Assembly: GCA_964645935.1 (NCBI GenBank) | Contig: CAZYAK010000002.1 | Span: 1 to 64,000 of the forward strand | Direction: 5' to 3' | Source: CAZYAK01 sp964645935 | GTDB lineage: Bacteria; Patescibacteriota; Gracilibacteria; Peribacterales; Peribacteraceae | DNA: 64,000 nt | The notes under the pieces: model-generated | What the model saw: the letters and a program-made list of their open reading frames with translations, nothing else | Told to the model about the DNA's origin: nothing | Database searches by the model: none | Translations under genes and position numbers: made by a program | Shown: in pieces, positions 25,732-33,973 of the stretch | Layout of the letters: the number at the start of each line of letters is the position of its first letter | How positions within the stretch are numbered: position 1 is the stretch's first letter

Positions 25732-28700
25732 ATGGGTCAGAAGCAGATGTGGTTGGTAGCGGCCGGGTGCACCATGCTGTTGGTGCTGGCAGGCGGGTTC
25801 TACGCGCTCCGCAAGTCACCCTTCCCCGGGCAGGCGCAGAGCGGGGGATTCTGCACCTCGAACACGGATTGTCCCGATGGGCTCAGATGCCAGAGCAATT
25901 CCTGCGTCACCTGCCTGGATCCGAAGGAATGCACTGCGTGCACCAGTAATGCGCAGTGCTATTTCCCCGGAGCACCCGCATACCCGCAATGCACGACCCC
26001 GTGGGCCGGGTACATGTGTATTGCCAACAGGTGCAAATCCACTCCCGTCACGAATTGCTGCGGCAATGCCGTGTGTGATCAGCATCCGGAAGCATCTCCG
26101 CAGCTCGTGGAAACACCGAGCTCCTGCCCCCTCGACTGCAAATGCGGTGATGGCATCATCCAGCAGCCCGAACAGTGCGATGACGGCAACACGGTCAGCG
26201 GTGACGGATGCTCGCCTGTGTGCGCGTCAGAAGCCCCCCCTCTTTCCAGCGATCCGGGTGCCGTTTGCGGCAACGGCATCACCGATTCCGGCGAGTACTG
26301 CGATCAGAGCGACCTCAGTATCACGAATCCAGGCTATTACTGCGCTAGCTGCGTCGCGTGGATACCGATCCAGTGCGGCGACGGCCTGGTACATGGCAAT
26401 GAGCAATGCGACGACGGAAATACCGTGAGCGGCGACGGATGTTCGTCCGGGTGCACGTCGGAAATGCCCGCCTCCAGCGCTCCCGGTGCCGTCTGCGGCA
26501 ACGGCGTCGTTGAGGGTGGCGAGCAATGTGATGGCGGGCCATGCTGCAACAGCATCTGTATGTTTCAATCCGCAGGCATCGTGTGCACCACGGGGAATCC
26601 GCAAGCCTGCGAATCGACGAATACGACCTGTACGGGCACCTCCGCCGCCTGTCCGCAGGGTTCCCCCCGTGCGCAGGGGGTGGTTTGTCGGGCCTCTTCT
26701 GGGGTCTGCGACGCCCAGGAGGTCTGCGACGGCACATCCCTGGCCTGCCCCGCCGACGGCTTCAAGCCGAGCAGCGAGGTCTGCCGCGCCGCCTCCGGCG
26801 CCTGCGACAACGCCGAAACCTGTACCGGCAGCTCGAACGCCTGCCCCGCCGACGGCTTCAAGCCGAGCAGCGAGGTCTGCCGTCNNNNNNNNNNNNNNNN
26901 NNNNNNNNNNNNNNNNNNNNNNNNNNNNNNNNNNNNNNNNNNNNNNNNNNNNNNNNNNNNNNNNNNNNNNNNNNNNNNNNNNNNAATGCCGGGCCGCGAA
27001 CGGAATCTGCGACGCGGCGGAATCCTGCGACGGAAGCTCGAACGCCTGCCCCGCCGACGGCTTCAAGCCGAGCAGCGAGGTCTGCCGTCCGTCCGCGGGA
27101 GTCTGCGACAAGGATGACAAGTGCCCCGGAAACGCGGCCGCCTGCACTGCCGACGAGAAGGTGGCTTCCGGCACGCAATGCCGGGCCGCGAACGGAATCT
27201 GCGACGCGGCGGAATCCTGCGACGGAAGCTCCAACGCCTGCCCCGCCGATGGCGTGCGTCCCGACGGCGACATATGCCGTCCTCCCGTCACAGCCTGCGA
27301 TCCCGCTGAAGCGTGTGATGGTGTAAGCAAGCAATGCCCCACTGACCGCGGGTGCGCCTCTTCAGCCAATGGTCTGCACCGAGGCGCCTCTTCCTCCTGT
27401 ACGCAGACCGCGTGCATGCTTGTTGCCCAATGCGGGGCGCTTGGAGGCACCTGTGCCGCCTCTTCCTCTTCATCGATCAGCGTCCCGCATGAGCCCGACC
27501 TGTATCCGGATATCGGATACGTCGATCCGGGGCCGGAACCCTGCCGGCCCCATCGTCATGCGCCCACCCAGACCGTTCCCCCCGGCACGCAGATCGGCAA
27601 CTTCGATCAGGTGCAGTACATGCTCGAAACCCGGCAGGTGGACTGGGAATTCTTCGAGTCGCAAAGCCTCCTGAACGTCAGGAACCGGACACTCTGCGAT
27701 GTCTACGTCACCTTCACGGTCAGCAAGAAGTATTCCTCCGGGTACCAGGAGATTTTCAGGCAGACAGCCCTTGTCCCGTCGTACAACCACGCGCCGTATC
27801 ACCAGATGCAGTTGTCGGGCATCAATGCGCGCAGCTATGACGGATCGCACTGTGCGGCACGGCTGTACGTCGGTGCCGAGGATATCGATATCCTCGGGTA
27901 CGAGGAGCAAAGCCCCCTGTGCGATGACACGCCTCCCGCCTGCAGCTTCGGTGGATGCCTGTGCACTCTGCGATGCGGCAGCCTGTCTTCGGGCATCGGG
28001 GGTTCCAGCGGCAGTCGCGGCTCGGGTGCGGGAGGTTCGGGAGCAGGAGGTTCGGCAGGTTCCGGCCAAGGCTCCGCAGGCAGCGCGCAATGGAGCGCGG
28101 GGATTTCCGGCGGCAGCGCCCATTCTGGTTTTGGCGGGTCGGTCGGATCTGGTCAGAACTCCGCGGGGAGTGCGCGTTCCGGCGCAGGGGGCTCGGGAGG
28201 CCCCGGCCAGANNNNNNNNNNNNNNNNNNNNNNNNNNNNNNNNNNNNNNNNNNNNNNNNNNNNNNNNNNNNNNNNNNNNNNNNNNNNNNNNNNNNNNNNN
28301 NNNNNNNNNNNGCTCCACAGGGAGCAATCGTTCGGGCATAGGAGGCTCCGGCGGCAGCGCGCGTTCCGGCGCAGGGGGCTCGGGAGGCCCCGGCCAGAGC
28401 TCCACAGGGAGCAATCGTTCGGGCATAGGAGGCTCCGGCGGCAGCGCGCGTTCGGGCGCGGGAAGTTCACGAGGCCCCGGCCAGAGCTCCGCGGGGACCA
28501 ATCGTTCGGGCGGCTCCGGCGGCAGCGCGCGTTCGGGCGCAGGGGGCTCGGGTGGCAGTGCACGCTCCGGCCCACGCGTCACCAGCGCCGGGGGGTGGCA
28601 GCGCGAAGACGGCACACCCTGGACTCTTGAGGACATGACCGCTTGGACCGGTCTCCATGCAGCTCCCCCGGATGCCTCGCCCGCGGACCTCGTGGCGTCC

Positions 28701-29315
28701 CTCATCCTGGATGACCTCGGCAAGCTCTGCGGCAACGGCAGGGCGGAAGTGGGTGAGCAGTGCGACGATGGCAATCAGGATGACAGGGATTTCTGCTCGG
28801 ACTCCTGCCTGCTCGGGGATGGGGCGTCGTGCTCAGTGGATGCCCAGTGCGCGGGAAGCCTCTGTCTCGACGGCGCCTGCGTCTCCTGCTCCGCCGCGGA
28901 CCAATGCGCTTCGGGTACGTGCGCGCGCGGCAGATGCACCCGTCAGTGCGGGAACGCTTCCCTCGATCCGGGCGAGGAGTGCGACGACGCCGACCAAAAC
29001 GGCACGCGAGCGACAGGCTGTCGCATCGACTGCCGCTTCCCCCGATGCGGGGACGGGATCCGTGATTACCTGGAGCAGTGCGATGACGCCAATGACGATC
29101 TCGGTGACGGCTGCGATCGCTGCAGGTCGTTCCAGGCAGTCAGCTACGATCTTCCCGCTCTCCTGGTCTCCCCCGTTTCCTTCCCCCCCGGTGATGCCAC
29201 AACCATCGCCGTCAGCCATGCCCCTGCCGGCAAGACCGGTCCGGAGGTGGTGGTGCTCATGGCAGCCGGAGCCTCGGCGGGATGGGCGTGGGTGAGGAAG
29301 CGGAGGCGGTCATGA
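25732..29315 (+). CDS. Giant Cys-rich, Gly/Ser-repeat surface protein (interrupted by two assembly gaps)
   Basis: One gene read in three pieces because two 100-N gaps shift the apparent frame. Order: signal/anchor (7-26); Cys-rich region with DUF4215-type repeats (GDGxxxxxEQCDDGNTVSGDGC); tandem 32-residue disintegrin-like Cys repeats (CRAASGACDNAETC...); a globular domain (27.5-27.9 kb, e.g. FDQVQYMLETRQVDWEFFES); a Gly/Ser region of 29-residue repeats (SNRSGIGGSGGSARSGAG); more DUF4215 repeats. The C-terminus is APAGKTGPEVVVLM, a GAxAGWAW hydrophobic stretch, then VRKRRRS. More than 1190 residues are implied. Cys pairing suggests an exported, disulphide-rich fibre or stalk, probably anchored by the TGP tail. 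The start lies 9 nt after TAGCAT. True length and repeat number are unknown. Confidence 0.75.
26766..27285 (+). repeat. Tandem 96-nt repeats encoding Cys-rich modules
   Basis: Within the giant gene, a unit of 32 codons (C-R-A-x-x-G-x-C-D-x-A-E-x-C ... ACPADGFKPSSEV) recurs in tandem on both sides of the gap. Some 55-nt stretches are identical between units, for example at 26985-27039 and 27178-27232. The high identity explains why the assembly broke here. Confidence 0.85.
26885..26984. other. Assembly gap (100 N) inside the giant surface gene
   Basis: Exactly 100 N. The last 55 nt before it recur at 27031-27085, and the first 55 nt after it recur at 27178-27232. The gap therefore marks a repeat unresolved at a word size of 55. 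The missing length is unknown and could hold several 96-nt units. Confidence 0.95.
28129..28575 (+). repeat. 87-nt tandem repeats encoding Gly/Ser-rich 29-residue units
   Basis: Units of 87 nt translate to roughly SSTGSNRSGIGGSGGSARSG-AGGSGGPGQ. Two nearly identical copies follow the gap (starting near 28311 and 28398), and degenerate or shortened copies lie on both sides. This forms a flexible, hydrophilic stalk-like region rich in Ser. It is coding, not CRISPR: units are contiguous, without spacers. Confidence 0.85.
28212..28311. other. Assembly gap (100 N) inside the Gly/Ser repeat region
   Basis: Exactly 100 N. The 55 nt right after it (28312-28366) are identical to 28399-28453, then diverge at the 56th base. 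This is again a repeat unresolved at word size 55. The number of missing 87-nt units is unknown, and the frame on either side is the same gene. Confidence 0.95.
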
Positions 29316-29537
29316 GCCTTGCGCGGGCCTGTCGCCCGTCGAGCGTGACGTGCAAGGCACCGCGTGCGACTCTCGTTCCCGAAGGGCGGACAGGGCGGGG
29401 TACGTGCGGTGGGGGGGGGGGGCGACGGGGCCGAGGTCACCGAAGGGACGAGGTCCGGCTGGCAAGACGCTCATGGGGTGCGAAGCGGCATCGCCGCCCC
29501 ACTGGCGGAGCCCATGGAGCGCGGGACTCGAAGCGGC

Positions 29538-32138
29538 CTACGTGACGGGCAGCGGTGCTGCAGGCGCAGTCTCCAGATTGCCGCAGAGTGGCACTTTGGG
29601 GCACTGTTGGATTTCTCCCGAGTACCACATAAACGGGGAATGCGTGGGGTAGTCCATCTCGAGTTCCTCGATGAGTTGCCAATCAATACCGAAGGGAAGG
29701 AACGCGTCCCCGCCGCCGTTGATCCAGTCTTCAATCCGGAAGTACGCTTCCATGTTTTGCTTGGCCGGATCGGGCGAGTGCGTGGAGAATTTCATCCTCC
29801 CGCCGTCGCCCTCGGAAAACGTCCTGCCGGTCGCCCAGAGGGTCATGCTCCCGTCCGGACTCACGCCCACCAGGGATCGATCGAGGTAGTCCGTGGAGGC
29901 GTAGTAGTTCTGTGCCACGTATTTCCTCTCGACCAGGTCATACACGACATCATGGCCAAAACGCATACCCGTGTGCGTGGTCCGCGGCTTCAGGAAAAGA
30001 AAGCGGCCGTTTTGGCTGAACGACGCATGCGCGAGGTAATTTTCCTTGGCTCCTCCCCAGTTGTCGGTACCGGTCGGGCCGAAATCCACCGATGTGCGAT
30101 TCTCTCCTCGCACATCCATGATGCTGACGACAAGGCCCTCTCTGGCAGTGTGCGAGTGCAGGAGATGCTTGCCGTCCGGACTGACGAGGAGGATATCGGC
30201 GGGGGGGAGGTCTTTGCGGGTGTTGAGCGCGCGATCGATCACGAATGTCGCCCTGTTTCCCGAATCGTCATTTCCGGAGAACGTGACGTACCGTCCCGTG
30301 TCATCCGCAGATACCCGATACGCGCAGCGCGCGCAGGTCACCAAGGGAATCACGCGCTCCTCGTCGATATCGAACAGTCCGAAGACGCCGATTTCCCGAT
30401 TGCCGCCCAGGGCGAACCGCCCGTTCCTGGTGAGGAAAGGGTAGTTGAAACCATACCCATCAAGCGGCACGGTGACCGCGCGGGTGAACGGATAGGCAGA
30501 ATCCCCCTTGCGGATGTACAGCGGGCGTACTCCCGTGGAATCCCAGATCTGCATGCGTTCGTCATTCGAGCCCACTGCCGCGAGCTTTCCATGGCGCCTG
30601 GAGAGCGGCATGACGCGGTCGCACTGACCGGTTGGCGGCTTGCCGCAGGCCAGGCCGGCCGGCAGCTTCCCGCCCGCTGCGTACGGATACCCGCCGAACA
30701 CGGAGGCTTTGCTGGAAGTCGAGGCAGATGCCGTCGTGGAGGAAGTCTTTCTGGCATTCTTATGCGCGTCGCCGAAGTCGAAGTATGAGATGTCCTTGTT
30801 GAAGGGGGCGGAGTCCACGAGACCCAGGACCTCCGTGAGGATCTGCTTGCCACAGGTACCCTCGGAGAACGATTGCTCCGCGCATTCCTGGTAGAGGGGC
30901 TTGTGGAAATATTCGTACGTTCGCCTGGTGAGATCCCGATTTTGCGCGATGAGCCTTCGCCAAACCCCACTCGTTTTGTCGGGCAAAATCAGCCCGACAA
31001 ACTCCCACGGATTGCCCCCGCCGCTGTCGAGCGAGATCTCGCGCCGCTGGAAGAGGTCGTACAGAGCGACGTGATCGGGCGTGAGATACGTGAGAAAGCG
31101 CGTGTTGGCACTATCGTCGTCAAACTTGATTTGTCCGAAGAGTTGCGCGGGCCCCAAGTCTCGTTCGGACCCGGTCGCTACCGTCCGGAGGATCATGCGC
31201 TCGTTGGTCAGCGCGATGTATGCCAGGTATCGCCTGTCCGGACTCACAACGCCGCGCCTGGCCACAAGCGTGGACCGTGTTCCTGTTGCTCGATCAATGA
31301 ACGTCGCTACATCGTTGATGACGGACAATATTTCCCAATTGCGATTGGCGGTGCTGGATGCCGACCCGCCGCTCCCATCAGTTCCGCTCGGCCGTATTCC
31401 CGCGGAGGAGACCGATGAGCGCGAGGAGGACGGGACGCCGAGCACCGGACCGTTGGCGGGTCCCGATTGCCCGTTGGTGGTGCCCTGACGCGTACATCGG
31501 TAGCAGATGCCCGTTCCATCCAGACATGGTCGCGCGAGCCCCGCATAGGCGTTGAGGGGGCACATGTCGAACACGATCCCCTGTGAACAGTACTCGTCGG
31601 CGTTGCACACACCCGATGCCGACATCGCGGAGGGCTCCTCGGGGGTCTCGGAGTCTGGTTCGGATTTCGCGAGGTCGGGATCGAGCTCTGGCATCCACGG
31701 AGGGAGCGGCGGGCTGGTATGCTCCATGAGCTGAGGATCACTCTGGTCCGCATTGATCTGCTCCAGCCATGACTGCTTGAGGTCCGGTGCGAATTCCCAC
31801 TGAGAGGATGGAAACATAAACACCTCGGGACTCGGCTTGGATTCCAGGGGTAGGGCGGCGTCCGATTGCGATTTCCACCGCTGGAACGCCGAATGGTCGT
31901 TCTCCGGGAGGTCATCGGGAGTCTCCATGTTGTCCCCGTTGAACCATGCTTGATCCTTCATGGGCAGGGGATCGATCTGTTTCTGCACGCGCTTTTCCTC
32001 CGGCAGCCATTTCATGAGCTGGCCTTCGGGTGAGCGCATTCCCGGAACGAGAAGCATGAGGATGGCGAAGGCGCCAAACGTGCATGCCAGCATGCCAGCC
32101 AGAATCACGCGATGGAACGGTGTGCGGTTCGTGTGCAT
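29538..32138 (-). CDS. Exported beta-propeller (TolB/WD40-like) surface protein
   Basis: An 866-residue protein. A membrane anchor (about 10-33) is followed by an acidic, Pro-rich low-complexity spacer (about 35-170), a small Cys cluster (CNADEYCSQG, CPLNAYAG, CYRC, about 173-210) and a Ser/Gly linker. From about 260 on there are repeated propeller-like blades with S-P-D-x-R/K phrases (VVSPDRRYLAYIAL, LVSPDGKHLLHS, VSPDGSMTLWA). The repeats suggest a large outside-facing binding propeller. It resembles the C-terminal half of the SLH fusion at 57226-59715. The ATG was chosen because a palindrome and a TATGCT box lie immediately upstream. Function unknown. The region 29316-29537 downstream holds no gene, only a run of 12 G at 29411-29422. 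Confidence 0.65.
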   Translation of the reverse strand: MHTNRTPFHRVILAGMLACTFGAFAILMLLVPGMRSPEGQLMKWLPEEKRVQKQIDPLPMKDQAWFNGDNMETPDDLPENDHSAFQRWKSQSDAALPLESKPSPEVFMFPSSQWEFAPDLKQSWLEQINADQSDPQLMEHTSPPLPPWMPELDPDLAKSEPDSETPEEPSAMSASGVCNADEYCSQGIVFDMCPLNAYAGLARPCLDGTGICYRCTRQGTTNGQSGPANGPVLGVPSSSRSSVSSAGIRPSGTDGSGGSASSTANRNWEILSVINDVATFIDRATGTRSTLVARRGVVSPDRRYLAYIALTNERMILRTVATGSERDLGPAQLFGQIKFDDDSANTRFLTYLTPDHVALYDLFQRREISLDSGGGNPWEFVGLILPDKTSGVWRRLIAQNRDLTRRTYEYFHKPLYQECAEQSFSEGTCGKQILTEVLGLVDSAPFNKDISYFDFGDAHKNARKTSSTTASASTSSKASVFGGYPYAAGGKLPAGLACGKPPTGQCDRVMPLSRRHGKLAAVGSNDERMQIWDSTGVRPLYIRKGDSAYPFTRAVTVPLDGYGFNYPFLTRNGRFALGGNREIGVFGLFDIDEERVIPLVTCARCAYRVSADDTGRYVTFSGNDDSGNRATFVIDRALNTRKDLPPADILLVSPDGKHLLHSHTAREGLVVSIMDVRGENRTSVDFGPTGTDNWGGAKENYLAHASFSQNGRFLFLKPRTTHTGMRFGHDVVYDLVERKYVAQNYYASTDYLDRSLVGVSPDGSMTLWATGRTFSEGDGGRMKFSTHSPDPAKQNMEAYFRIEDWINGGGDAFLPFGIDWQLIEELEMDYPTHSPFMWYSGEIQQCPKVPLCGNLETAPAAPLPVT

Positions 32139-32144
32139 GTGTAT

Positions 32145-32157
32145 TGCTACTGTAGCA
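32145..32157. promoter_or_regulatory. Perfect palindrome overlapping the start region of the propeller gene
   Basis: TGCTAC-T-GTAGCA, a 6+6 bp inverted repeat with a 1-nt centre, lies 7-19 nt upstream of the ATG at 32138 and overlaps TATGCT/TACAGT, the likely -10 region. It could be an operator. It is one site only, so chance is not excluded. Confidence 0.35.
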
Positions 32158-32198
32158 TAAAATGTATATTCGTGGAAGGAGGGTTGCTGCCCTCGTAT

Positions 32199-32228
32199 CC
32201 CCCGAGCCGCATGGCTCGGGGGGGTTTT
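32199..32228 (+). terminator. Rho-independent terminator without an obvious upstream gene
   Basis: CCCCCGAGCC-GCAT-GGCTCGGGGG forms a 10-bp GC-rich stem with a four-base loop, followed by GG and TTTT on the plus strand. No plus-strand gene ends nearby: the last one stops at 29315 and the flanking genes are on the minus strand. A small hairpin (GAGGG-ttgctg-CCCTC) lies just before it. It may end a short RNA starting near 32170. Confidence 0.6.
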
Positions 32229-32418
32229 CAGCGGGCTCACTCCAGGCAGATATCCATCACGAGGATCACTCCGGCGCGCTCTATGAGGGGAGGTGTCCTG
32301 GTCCAGATCCGTCTCTGCCCAGCGCTCACGCGTGTCCAGGGCGCCCTCGTCCGTCTAGTACGGCTCGGTCACGTGGTGGCATCACCGCCCCCGTCGGCCC
32401 CTTTGTCCTCTTGGTGCC

Positions 32419-33951
32419 TTAAAACTCCTTGGCCTTGTACGCGCCTGCGATCTCCACGCCGTCCACCGTGACGGCCGTCACGCGCCCGCCGTGCGTCTCG
32501 CCGTAGTGCCAGCGGTGATTGGTGAGGTGGTAGTCCGCGTCCTCACGCCGGTCTACCAGTTGGATGCGCTGGCGCAGCGCCATGGGGAGCGCGTCCACGT
32601 TGAGGCGGCCGGGCTCGTTGTCTACGGAGACCTTGATCCGTGCGCGCACATCCACTTGCAGGAGCTGCTCCAAGAGCTGCTTGTACGACAAGCCCCAGTA
32701 ATCGAGCTCGAAGCGGCCGCTCGCTCCGCGGATGCCGCCGGCGAGCTCGGAGAAGTACACTTGCTGGTGCGGATGGTGCAGCGCCATCCACACCGTCGTG
32801 GAGAGCAACCCGATCGCGAGCAGCGCGCCGCACACGGCCATCGTCATCCGCCGCAGGCGTCCGCGCAGGCACAGCAGGCCTTTCCATGTCCACTCCGCAC
32901 CCCGCGCACCCATCAGCGCCAGCGCTGGTGCCAAGAAGTACAGGTGTCGCCAGCCGTCGTAGAGAGTGGGACGCAGCACCACCACCATTGCGAGCGGGAG
33001 CACCAGCCACGCCAGTACCAGGAGCTCTACGCGCAAGTGCTCCCACCGGCGGCGCAGCAGGCAGCAGGGGATAGCCAGTGTTCCCAGCGCAGCCAGCACC
33101 AGCTGGATGAGCGGCGTGGTGGCCGCAATCCACACGGGGACGTAGTGCCACGGCAGCTCCGGGCCGGGCACGTATTTGCCGAGGTAGAAGACGGTGAGGC
33201 CCCACGGGTAATTGCTGGATTCCTTCGCTGCGGCGAAGAACGACGTGACCGGATTCTCCCACAGCGCCGGCCAGAAGAGCACGGTGAGCAGTGGCGCCGC
33301 GACTGCGAGCATCACCACCGCGCCGATGACGCGCGGGCGGTCCTTCTTTTTCGCGCGCAGCCATTCCGCTGCGAGCAGCAGCAGGACGAGCCCAGGTACG
33401 AGGACGCCGAGCACTCGTACGGCGATAAGCGCCCCTGCCGCAACTGCGTGCTGCAGTGCCCGATGCGGGGACGGGCGCTCTAGCAGGAGCACGCCCGTGT
33501 GTGCGGCAATGACGAAAAGCGACAGGAACGCGAGATCCTTCGTATTGGTGAAGGCGTCGGCCCAGATGCGCGGCATCAGCACGAGGAGTGCAGCCGCGAG
33601 GATCGGGAACCATTCTCCATCTGTCATCCGCCGCGCGAGAGCGGCCAGGGACAGGAGTGCGCACCAGAAGAGTACGAACGTGAAAAGGTGCCGGAAGCGG
33701 TGGATAGTGCGGGCGTCCTTGAGCCCGAGCATCCGCTCGCCCGCCGTGAGGCCGATCTCCACGATTGGCCCGTGGAAGCGGTCGTTGTTGGAGAGGAGCG
33801 CCTCGTTGCCTTCCAGCACATACTCGTACGCCACCCTACCGTACGGCCGCTGGTACGCTTCGTCCCATGGCACGCCGTAGTCGCCCGACACCGCGGTACC
33901 GACGAGTGCGAGGAGCCCAAGGAGCACCACGCCGGCGCGCTGGGGGGACAT
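32419..33951 (-). CDS. GT-C membrane glycosyltransferase, paralogue of the one at 8186-9724
   Basis: A 510-residue polytopic protein of the GT39/PMT-like class, with acidic motif DYGVPWDEAYQ in the first outside loop, then PRIWADAFTNTKD, LPWHYVPVW, DGWRHLYFL and ELDYWGLSY. These phrases recur in the 8.2-kb gene. A short outside-facing tail follows the last membrane segment. It lies 22 nt downstream of the next glycosyltransferase on the same strand. A GTG at 33981 would make the two overlap slightly; the ATG was preferred. It is the last gene on the left side of the glycosylation island. Donor and acceptor are unknown. Confidence 0.75.
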   Translation of the reverse strand: MSPQRAGVVLLGLLALVGTAVSGDYGVPWDEAYQRPYGRVAYEYVLEGNEALLSNNDRFHGPIVEIGLTAGERMLGLKDARTIHRFRHLFTFVLFWCALLSLAALARRMTDGEWFPILAAALLVLMPRIWADAFTNTKDLAFLSLFVIAAHTGVLLLERPSPHRALQHAVAAGALIAVRVLGVLVPGLVLLLLAAEWLRAKKKDRPRVIGAVVMLAVAAPLLTVLFWPALWENPVTSFFAAAKESSNYPWGLTVFYLGKYVPGPELPWHYVPVWIAATTPLIQLVLAALGTLAIPCCLLRRRWEHLRVELLVLAWLVLPLAMVVVLRPTLYDGWRHLYFLAPALALMGARGAEWTWKGLLCLRGRLRRMTMAVCGALLAIGLLSTTVWMALHHPHQQVYFSELAGGIRGASGRFELDYWGLSYKQLLEQLLQVDVRARIKVSVDNEPGRLNVDALPMALRQRIQLVDRREDADYHLTNHRWHYGETHGGRVTAVTVDGVEIAGAYKAKEF

Positions 33952-33973
33952 GGAGCCGATGAGTGCGCGCCAA

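Noticed and set aside
26885..28311. Apparent frame changes in the giant surface gene as programmed frameshifts or pseudogene
   Set aside because: Both changes fall at 100-N gaps, and 100 is not a multiple of three. The protein text on both sides continues the same repeat pattern.
26766..28575. Tandem repeats that might be read as a CRISPR array
   Set aside because: Units are contiguous, keep a reading frame (96 and 87 nt, multiples of three) and encode regular Cys- or Gly/Ser-rich modules. There are no unique spacers and no cas genes.
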